From positions 124,001 to 188,000 of the forward strand of contig NW_026516744.1 of the NCBI RefSeq assembly GCF_025766255.1: a stretch of 64,000 nt of DNA, in the 5' to 3' direction. Below are positions 56,701-64,000 of this stretch, piece after piece. This DNA comes from Zychaea mexicana (lineage: Eukaryota; Mucoromycota; Mucoromycetes; Mucorales; Lichtheimiaceae). A program made the translations under genes and the position numbers. The first letter of the stretch is position 1, and each line of letters starts with the position of its first letter. A model generated the notes under the pieces. That model worked only from the letters and a program-made list of their open reading frames with translations, was not told the DNA's origin and made no database searches.

Positions 56701-58088
56701 TAGTAGCAATTCATATTGGCTAGGCGAAGATGTTCCATGCATCACATACGGCCTGCGTGGCGTTATTCATGCATCCATTAAAGTAAGCGACGTACTTTTC
56801 AAGAAATTTTAAAGTAGAGTTAAGCCACTAATCAGTCGTGGTAGATATCTAACACATTATCAGATCTTCATTCGGGTGTGGAAGGCGGTGCGGTATCCGA
56901 GCCTCTCATCGATTTGATCCATGTTACCGGTAGATTAGTAGACAATAACAAGCATGTACTAGTACCAGGTATTCTTTTTTTCATAATCCAAACATTGCTT
57001 CTACCAACTAGCCAATCGATCAATCAATCAGAGGGGGGTTCAACTAAACACACCAGTTATAAGGGTTTTATGATGATGTCAGTCAAGTAACTGATGCTGA
57101 AAAGAGGTTATACGATCCTATCGTTACCTGGCTACAAACGTAAGTATTGTAAGACTCATTTAAAATCTCAGAAATAATGTAATCTTACCGACTTCAGAAA
57201 TACTGTATTTAGATCTGAGACTGCGCTGTCGCAATCGCGGACACAACATTCGGCCATCACATCTCCAACACTTTCGGACAAATCAAAAACCGATAGCGAC
57301 TCGCCTTGCAGCGATAAACGACCCAATATCAGGCCAACACAATATCCACTCGACACTGATAGACTAAAGCAGGAACTCATGGCACGATGGCGTTTCCCGA
57401 CACTCTCGGTACACAAAATTGACGTTTCAATAAGCAATCGAACGATTATCCCGAGATGCGCAACGGCTTGTGTCAGTATGCGTATTGTTCCAGATCAGTC
57501 CATTGAAGACATTGCTGCCAAGTTTGAGGATTATGTTCGCCAAGTGTTTGCAGACATGAATTCCGAAAATGAAATTTCCGTAAGCCTTTTTGATATTGTT
57601 TTCTGTTTGTTGGAGCGCTAATTGTAATCTTGATCAAACGAAGAAACATACGTATACTAATGTGTATATACTCTGCATGCTATCGTTGTTTATAAAACAA
57701 AAAGGTTGAGATCCAAAGCTCAGCAGAGTACTGGCTAGGTAATCCCGAAAGCAGATACTTTAAGGCTGTAGAAAAAGCAATCCACAAGGAATGGAACATG
57801 AAGCCGCTGTACATTCGAGAAGGTGGATCGATTCCAGCAGTTCGCTTCCTGGAGAAATTTTGTAATGCACCTGCGGTCCACTTACCAATGGGTCAGGTAC
57901 TTATTTCCGTTGCTGTTTCGTCTAAATGACCTCTACAATGCTAATAACACACCACAAAAACTTTTAAATATCAGGCATCTGACCAAGCACATTTGCATAA
58001 TGAGCGGATACGTTTGCGCAATTTACATGCTGGTCGTCGGATCATCAAGTCACTTTTACAGGACTTGGCAGCATCATCGGATACCTAG
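53708..58088 (+). CDS. DUG2: DUG2-type di/tripeptidase: WD40 + M20A metallopeptidase, 23 exons
   Basis: Twenty-three exons give 902 residues. Dug2 is the large non-classical subunit of the glutathione-degrading DUG complex (with Dug3). The N-terminal half holds WD40 repeats (HTISQDDNSVLSLAASDTYL, FSGSQSSRIHVWDLQNFSL, VGHRGSVLALTLSPDQRLLF, SGDGTIRVWDTATLRC, AHDGYVYCLLHAV, SGSGDGDVKIWS, VQGGDVQIWDLE, SASADGTIKVWNEE, TGSSDHSIKFWDMPS). The C-terminal half is the M20 domain with metal ligands in VLVYGHYDVIAAQ (H and D), GRGTSDNKGPVLAS (D), VEGEEENGSLGF (Glu pair), LLSNSYWLGEDVPCITYGLR, SDLHSGVEGGAV (His) and GGSIPAVRFLEKF. Exons of 17, 18 and 23 nt occur (54269-54285, 55224-55241, 54930-54952). 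Exon 18 begins at a TAGTAG double acceptor (56704 or 56707). E1 is 53708-53765. Confidence 0.92.
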
Positions 58089-58687
58089 TAGAGTGTGTGG
58101 GCTGTAAATCTACAAGATAACAATAGAGATATGGGGAAAAAAGGAAGTAATTGACAGAGTGACATCAATAATGTTATTACCATCAGTATGACTCGTATAT
58201 AATTCATGCAATCGCTGCCAACCCTGAATTTGTAAATACTACGCACTGACCACGTTGGTAGAAAATAAGAAAATGTACAAGATTTCTTTTCGCGTACCTC
58301 TTATATAAACAAATATGCATAATCGTATTTACCAATGGAGAAAAATTGAAGAGAGATAAAGAAGAAGCATATAGCGCACGAGAAAAAGAAAGAAAATATC
58401 TACGAGAGAACAAAAAGAAGAGAAAAAGGGAGAACGGAGAAAAAAGCATAAAAGTTAAGAAAAAGGTATAAACAAAAAAGTGAGCGGGGAAGATTGATAA
58501 GGAGAAACACTCATCATGATGGCATACAAATAAAGTAATAGAGCAAAGGAAAATTGAGCCAGAGCTGGCAGGCACATATTAGTTAGTGATGAACAAGGTT
58601 AAAAGAGTATGTTGGTAGAAAGAAAACGAAAGGAATGGAATGACAAGTAGAAATGATAAATAGAACAAGAGCAAGAAAGTTAGTAAT
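58089..58687. other. Convergent intergenic region
   Basis: 3' flanks of DUG2 (+) and the bHLH gene (-). The 58330-58650 part is strongly purine-rich on + (GAGAAAAAG runs). No gene called. Confidence 0.55.
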
Positions 58688-60233
58688 TTACTGCCTTCCT
58701 TCAAGCTGGCGGATTCGCTGATCCTGCTGCTCGATCGTATCTTTGAGTGTTGAGATATACTCGTAAGCATACTTCAGCAGCAACACCTTGGAAAGTGGCT
58801 TCTCTTCGTCTTTGCCTGGCTCTTCCTGCTGCTGTTCTTGTTGTTGCTGGAATTGAGGCTGTTGTTCTGCTTGCTGCAGCTCTTGCTCAGCCTTCTCCTT
58901 CTTTTTGACGTATCCTTCTTCTACTTCACGACGTAATCGATCGAACCATTCTTTCAGCGAATCGCGGCGTTTCTGTTCTGCAGCCTTATGGGCTGTTCGA
59001 CGGATCTCGAGACCGCTTTTAATGTTGGATGTAAAGGCAATACCCAACGCTGCTGCTTTGCCCTCCATCAAATTCTGATAATTGGATCGAGTGGCAAGGA
59101 TATGCTCGGCATCGTGGACCAGAGGTGATGGCGTCGGACCAGGTCGTATGGTTGGACTGATCAGTAATGGTTTAAGTGCACGAGGCGAAGAGTGTTCCGG
59201 CGTATTGGCTGTTGCTGCTGCTGCGACGCGTCGTGTTTTTTTGGCGGGAGGAGACGCTTTTGGAGCAGCAACAGGTTTGGTCGCGGGGCTTCTGATCTTC
59301 ATCAAAGAGGCAGGTGTCACAGGCTCGATGCACGGAGAACCGGCGGGTGACAATGGCTGTTGTTGATCTGTATATACACAAAAAGTAAGTTTTGTTGTTG
59401 TTGTTTATGGCCCAATGAGGGTCGTTACATTGGTTATGGCTCTTTTTTTTTCTTGCAAGTACCTGATATACGCCGCTGAAGCTGCTGTTGCTGTTGCTGT
59501 ATCTGCTTCTGTTGTTGCAGAGCTTCTTCTTCTCTTGGTCGTTTTTGATTCTTATGCAACTCGGAAAGACGACGCGTGATCATGATCTTGGCTCGTTCGA
59601 GCTGCTCGTATTGTTCATATATCTGTGTCGGTGTCATTTCGTCGTTGTTGGAAGCTGTAACGGACTTGTTGGAGCTGGATGATTCGCGTGAGTGTTGCGG
59701 CATGATCGCTGGCGAAGTCAACGGCGAGAAATCCATCTCTTGTTGTGATATAGACACACTAGGTGCCTGTTGATGTGGCTGTGGCTGCTGACTATGAGGA
59801 TGATAAGTGAACGACGGTGTCATTGCCGGCGAGATGAGAGGAGTGAATATGTCCTAATTATTATGTGATCCGGATGTCAGATATTGATGAAATGATGCTG
59901 TCGTTGTTGCTGTTGCTCAGATTGCTCATAATGTATAACCATAACAACCAGAACAACAGAAAGAAAAGACATCAAGATATGCAATCTTACATCATCATAG
60001 TAGCTGCTATTGTTATTGTTAGAATGAGCGTGATAGTGGGGCGAACTTTCGTCGGTTGGTGATTTACGATGATGATCGTTTGCGACGGATGCTGGTGGCG
60101 GAGGGTTGCTATTTAACGTGGCCATGAACGAACCCATGTCCTCTGATTGCTGCAAGAGCATATCGATGTTGGGCTGTTCGTTCGAGAATGAACGTAGCAT
60201 GTCGGTGATGGTATCAAAGCCTGACAGATCCAT
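58688..60233 (-). CDS. bHLH transcription factor, 3 exons
   Basis: Minus-strand exons 59991-60233, 59463-59853 and 58688-59367 give 437 residues. The C-terminal third is a bHLH: basic region EIRRTAHKAAEQKRRDSLKE then WFDRLRREVEEGY, a long Gln/Glu-rich loop of about 50 residues, and helix 2 PLSKVLLLKYAYEYISTLKD with a leucine-zipper-like tail TIEQQDQRIRQLEGRQ. H, E and R at the class B positions (H..AEQKRR) predict binding to CACGTG. Upstream lie a glutamine-rich coiled coil (QLERAKIMITRRLSELHKNQ), Ser/Pro-rich segments, and an acidic N-terminus (MDLSGFDTITDMLRSFSNEQ) that could be an activation domain. Exact ortholog not assigned. The long loop is unusual but seen in some fungal bHLH proteins. 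Confidence 0.88.
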
Positions 60234-60804
60234 TGTTGTTTGCTGATGCGTGTGTGCTGACGTTTGGTAGAGTGGTGTACGTGTATACGGAATATATAGA
60301 TAGTAGCGTTGATATATATATATATATTTGCGTTCTGCTGGGGGGTTTTTTTTACATATAATCTTTTTGATGATGGTGATGATGAATAGAAAGAAAATAG
60401 GCGTATGTATTGAGTATCACACCATCAGCAAGTGGAAATTTCGTCGTGAAAAGAGAGGCTAGTGAGGAGGTGGGCGAAGGAAAGAGTGTTTAAGAAGTAC
60501 CAGCTCATCAGGATTAAAGGGGTCAAGGTGATTGGACCCCTCTCTATGCATCCAGTCAAATCAACTGCCACAGCCTAAAAACGTGGGCATCGTTTCCTGC
60601 AATGATCGGCTGTGGTGAGTAGCACAAGGAATGCTTTATGCTCCATTTCAAGTCACACACAGCTCGGTTCGCCATGCTCCCAAAACTGTTGCCCAATGGT
60701 GACGGGCGTGCCATGGCTTTCACTTTTTCCATTGGCTGAAAACCTGGGGGAATACCTCAAAAATAAGGGCACCTTCTTCTTGCCAGCAAATTCCCCCCCC
60801 CAAA

Positions 60805-60849
60805 ATGCCCTGCTCTTATTGCAAGCATTATAGCGACAAGGAAAAGCTT
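60805..60849 (+). other. Possible orphan first exon (zinc-binding-like N-terminus)
   Basis: ATG followed by 15 codons (MPCSYCKHYSDKEKL), ending exactly at a consensus GTAAGT donor, just after a CT/C-rich stretch typical of promoters. A plausible acceptor follows at about 60921 (CTAATTTTAAAG), but the frame then stops quickly unless a second short intron (GTTATA...AATAG) is used, which would give a short Cys-rich peptide of about 30 residues. I cannot extend it reliably. Confidence 0.25.
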
Positions 60850-63395
60850 GTAAGTGTTGCTTACCTCTTTGTCATCGAGACTGTATCTACCTCGTATCTT
60901 TCTATTCTGCTAATTTTAAAGTCAGGTTATATGTAGATCATACATCACCAATAGCGTTTGGAGATGACGCCTCATGCTCTTCTTCCTGTTTGTAATTATA
61001 TTAGCATGTTACCCCCCAAATGACGACTGCCGTTCACCACGCCGAGACTTTTCGCAGTTTTTTTTTTGTTGTCACTGTTATGATGACAGATATGTATTCA
61101 TCTTAAGAGATGATGGCGATGGAGCTTGGCTAGCTCCCCTCGTTGTCCCAGATCTAGCGTTACACTACATCTCTCTTTTGTCCTTGTTTTCGGATAGATT
61201 CGCCGTCATCCCTGCAGTGTAGTATATTTTGACACATCCACCCCTTTTTGATATCCTTTTTAATATATGACAGCAGTGATAATACTCTCAATTGGTTTAT
61301 CCTTAATATTTTGTATTAAACAGATGCTATTCCTTGATTTAGAGCAATACAACGAGAGTCAGTCAATGTGCTCATTAAATTTATAAAAGGAAGGGTCAAC
61401 CATCGCTACATGTACGTGGCCTTGATCCTACATACAACAATATATAAAGTGACATAATATAAAAAAGGAATAATCAGACCAACATGTGTATTTTAAAAAA
61501 GAAGCAGGGACGTAATACGAATGGACCCGTTACCGATAGACGCTGTGTGCAATGTGTAATCCAGCGAGCAAACACGGAACCTTCGCTTTCGCCCCACCAT
61601 CGTCGTTGATTGTCCAAGTGATCATAGGTCGCGTTTAATATTATCCAATGATACTTTAATCTTGCTGTCTTGCTGAAACGTTTACAAAATAACTGGATTT
61701 TAGTGGATAATAAATTTTTAACCCTGCCTACTCAATAGATCGCCGCATCTGCTAAAGTGGTCTCATGTTAATGGGTCGGTCCAAGATGAAAAACAAGGGC
61801 TGGGTGCCCATAATCACCTAACGCTTTTACATTATTCTTATTTACTCAATCTGATCCACCACAAAAGGATACAGCTATTCTGTACAATAACGCGTAAATT
61901 CACATAATAAGACACCATGACCAGTCATCATCATCAATCAAAACTCCATTTTTGCTATCGTTACAAAGTATCTGCTACTACCACGGCTAGTGCCATGTAC
62001 ACAAGTTAACTTGAAGAACCCGTTATGCCTTAATACATAAGATCATGTAAAGCCCATGTGTTTGGGTTTGCTTATTCAAAGCTCTTGTTTCATAAGTTGC
62101 GGAGGAGCAGGATCAATGATTTGGCGGTGAAATATCTGTCTTGAAAATCTGGCTGGTCTCCATTTCCTTTTTCGGCATAAAATGCAGCACATTGTATGTA
62201 CAGAGGAGAGAGATGCAGTAGCTTCATAAACAGGGTGAGTGCGATCACTTGGTCGGAACCGCTCCGATTTTTTGTATAATATTGTTGCATAGAGAGCCTA
62301 TATAAATACGAAAGCGTAATTGTTGTATATGCTTTGGCAAAAAGGCAGGTTGTTGTGCTTGCAGTTACATCAATGAGTATATTATTTGACTAACATACAT
62401 ATCTTTGTATATTCAACATATTAGCAGGTTGCCCTCGACCTTTGTCAGTAGTAATAGCTCGTGCTTTACCATTATTGAACGATATAAAGAAGGTAGTCAT
62501 AGTCCGACTATTGGCTTTGTCTCCAATAATTAAGCTTATCGACTTGGTGTCCAACGATTAAATTCCTATATCAACATACTGCGTACCGTCCATTGCATGT
62601 ATCCTATTCTTTATTTATATCGTTGATCTTCATTTAATGCTCGCTCTTGCCTCGCTGCGTGTGATCGCTTTGAAATTGATTATTTTTTTGCATAAAATAA
62701 AGATAAAAGGGGCATGTACAAGAAAAAGTCGTACAACTGGCAGTCCACATATGATGCTGCATCAAAAACGTGCGTTTAGCCATCATCCACCTTTCACTTA
62801 TTGCCCACTATGATCTTACTTTGAAAATGTGAGAAATGACTACTTCCAAGAGACGATAATATGCAAGAGACCATCTACATGAGTATACAGTAACAGAAGA
62901 AGCAGCTTTTCCTATGTAGGGAACTCTGTGGTGAGGTTATAAAATCGATGCACAGCTTAAGATGACAGGGGTTATGTAGTAACTTACGTTCATTGACCTT
63001 CATTCCTTGATGTTTTCCCTCGACCAGTCAACCTCACCTGGCCAAACCGAAAAGTTAGCCTCAGTCTCCATTGTTCTCAAATCAGGATATTTGCATAAAA
63101 TCAAGTACAGTAATCATTCACGTTCAACATGCTGATTTTGGGTTGTTACACTGCGTTTGCGTATTCGTTAAATCTTTCTCATTGTACATAGTAGCGATGG
63201 CATTCATCCTCAATACGATGTATATATCTCTAAGTATAATCTTTAATGAATCCCCTTTCCCCAACTATCATTCAAGGACAGATGTGCGTGTGTTTAACAG
63301 ACACAAGAGAGAGAGCCCGAGCAAGATGGGCAAGAGGGCAAAACAATTGAGGAAATCATGTCGTTCGTGCCACCTGTACCACCGAGACGAAGCCA

Positions 63396-63488
63396 GTTGC
63401 TATGGCAACGAATCTCTGAACAATGAAAGTTCGGTTGCAGATTACATGCGCCATGGCAACGAGCACGCTTTCGGTTGCTACGGACAAC
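63396..63488. promoter_or_regulatory. Cluster of RFX X-box-like palindromes
   Basis: GTTGCTATGGCAAC at 63396-63409 matches the RFX-family X-box form (GTNRCC/RGYAAC halves around a short centre) almost perfectly. A second half-site is GCCATGGCAAC at about 63450-63460, and a third full but degenerate copy is GTTGCTACGGACAAC at 63474-63488. Three in under 100 bp is unlikely by chance. They lie about 360-455 bp upstream of the ATG at 63851. An RFX regulator binding here is inference. Confidence 0.45.
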
Positions 63489-63850
63489 AATGGGTATCCA
63501 AGCGCAGTGTGGGTATCCATGGCGGCGACAGGATCATCCTAGACACTGTGGATGCAATCTCAAGACAGTATCATAGTTTGGAAGCAGCAAAGCAAAAGCC
63601 CTCGCGGAACCATGATTAGAAATACCGGCACAAGAACAAAAAAGGTTTAGGTAACGTACCCTCTTGTATCCACTCACTCGGCTTAATTAAAAAAGGAATG
63701 AGTCCATTTCTCCCTTTCTTTTTCTTTCTCTTTCTCTCTCTCTCTCTCTTTGTAGTGGTTGCCATACTTACCTTTTTTTCTCCTCAAAATAAAGCCAAAA
63801 AGCTTCCACCTTTAACCAAGCCCTCCAACTATTGCTTTTCTTGCTTGAAG

Positions 63851-64000
63851 ATGAATGTTGACACTCCACGTCGAATCAAGTAAGTACTTGTCGGGAATGA
63901 CCCCCCAATGGAGGTGGCAGACTTACTCGATCTCCTCACAATCACTTTCAGAATCAAGACAAAAGGCTCATTCAAAAATGGCCTGAAGCGAGAGGGGTTG
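63851..64000 (+). CDS. 5' end of an unidentified gene, truncated by the window edge
   Basis: Two exons are visible: 63851-63879 and 63952-64000 onward, joined through GTAAGT...TTTCAG, with frame kept (MNVDTPRRIKIKTKGSFKNG, then LKREGL). The CT-rich leader and TTGCTTGAAG before the ATG support the start. The protein begins basic. Too little is present to name it. An upstream in-frame extension to 63698 is Phe/Leu/Ser-rich and is probably untranslated. Confidence 0.6.

Larger units (their letters stand above)
60234..63850. other. Gene-poor region before the right-edge gene
   Basis: 3.6 kb. The left part is the bHLH promoter, with a TA microsatellite at about 60310-60330. A possible orphan first exon lies at 60805-60849 and X-box-like palindromes at 63396-63488 (see separate entries). 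A Lys/Arg-rich open frame (63307-63619, MGKRAKQLRKSCRSCHLYHR) covers the palindromes and has no recognised family. A TTTCTCTCTCT tract at about 63728-63750 precedes the last gene. Confidence 0.4.

Noticed and set aside
1..64000. A dedicated multi-gene system (biosynthetic cluster, defence island, mobile element)
   Set aside because: Neighbouring genes serve unrelated housekeeping functions; no transposase, integrase, reverse transcriptase, PKS/NRPS or terminal repeats were found.

Overview
The window is nuclear DNA from a fungus. Genes are compact and intron-rich, with mostly 50-110 bp GT-AG introns, tight divergent and convergent pairs, and several fungal-type proteins (WD40+M20 DUG2, CDS1, LCB3-like phosphatase, fungal mL40). 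A Ral-type GTPase, an ANCHR-like protein and a calponin-homology/Cdc7-like kinase fusion, together with the short AT-rich introns, point to an early-diverging filamentous fungus, most likely Mucoromycota. That placement is inference from gene content and was not tested by search. No tRNA, rRNA, CRISPR array or intact transposon was recognised.

Layout. 0.8-5.4 kb: single-exon RPAP1 (-) and MBF1 (+) share a 237 bp divergent promoter. 5.4-8.2 kb is gene-poor with decayed-looking coding pieces. 8.3-17.5 kb: a leucine-rich-repeat protein (+), a long-chain-base phosphate phosphatase (-), a pathogen-related (SnoaL/NTF2-like) protein (+) with a good TATA box, and a large type I membrane protein (-). 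19-28 kb: a low-complexity protein (-), a two-TM protein with two PPxY motifs (+), mitoribosomal mL40 (+), an ANCHR/ZFYVE19-like protein (-) divergent from SUMO (+), and eIF3a (-) with three 63 bp repeats. 28-30.2 kb is mostly empty apart from a doubtful small gene. 30.2-36 kb: the CH-kinase-zinc finger gene (+) and Ral GTPase (+). 36.3-43.2 kb: PRP46/PLRG1 (+), mitochondrial seryl-tRNA synthetase (-), a small mitochondrial membrane protein with an apparent one-base deletion (-), and a serine beta-lactamase-like protein (-). 44.9-53 kb: SPT2 (+), CDP-diacylglycerol synthase (-), a GT1 UDP-glycosyltransferase (-) and an orphan piece of the NOG2 GTPase. 53.7-60.2 kb: 23-exon DUG2 (+) and a bHLH transcription factor (-). 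60.2-64 kb is gene-poor, with a possible orphan exon, a cluster of RFX X-box-like palindromes, and the first two exons of a gene running off the right edge.

The genes are mostly unrelated housekeeping functions (transcription, splicing, translation, lipid metabolism, glutathione breakdown, SUMO) rather than one operon-like system. The least ordinary items are the CH-kinase-zinc finger architecture, the PY-motif membrane hairpin protein, the frameshifted mitochondrial gene, the NOG2 remnant and the X-box cluster. Exon borders were set by eye from GT/AG sites and reading-frame continuity. In each multi-exon model where I give a protein length, exon lengths sum to a multiple of three, except where a frameshift is reported.
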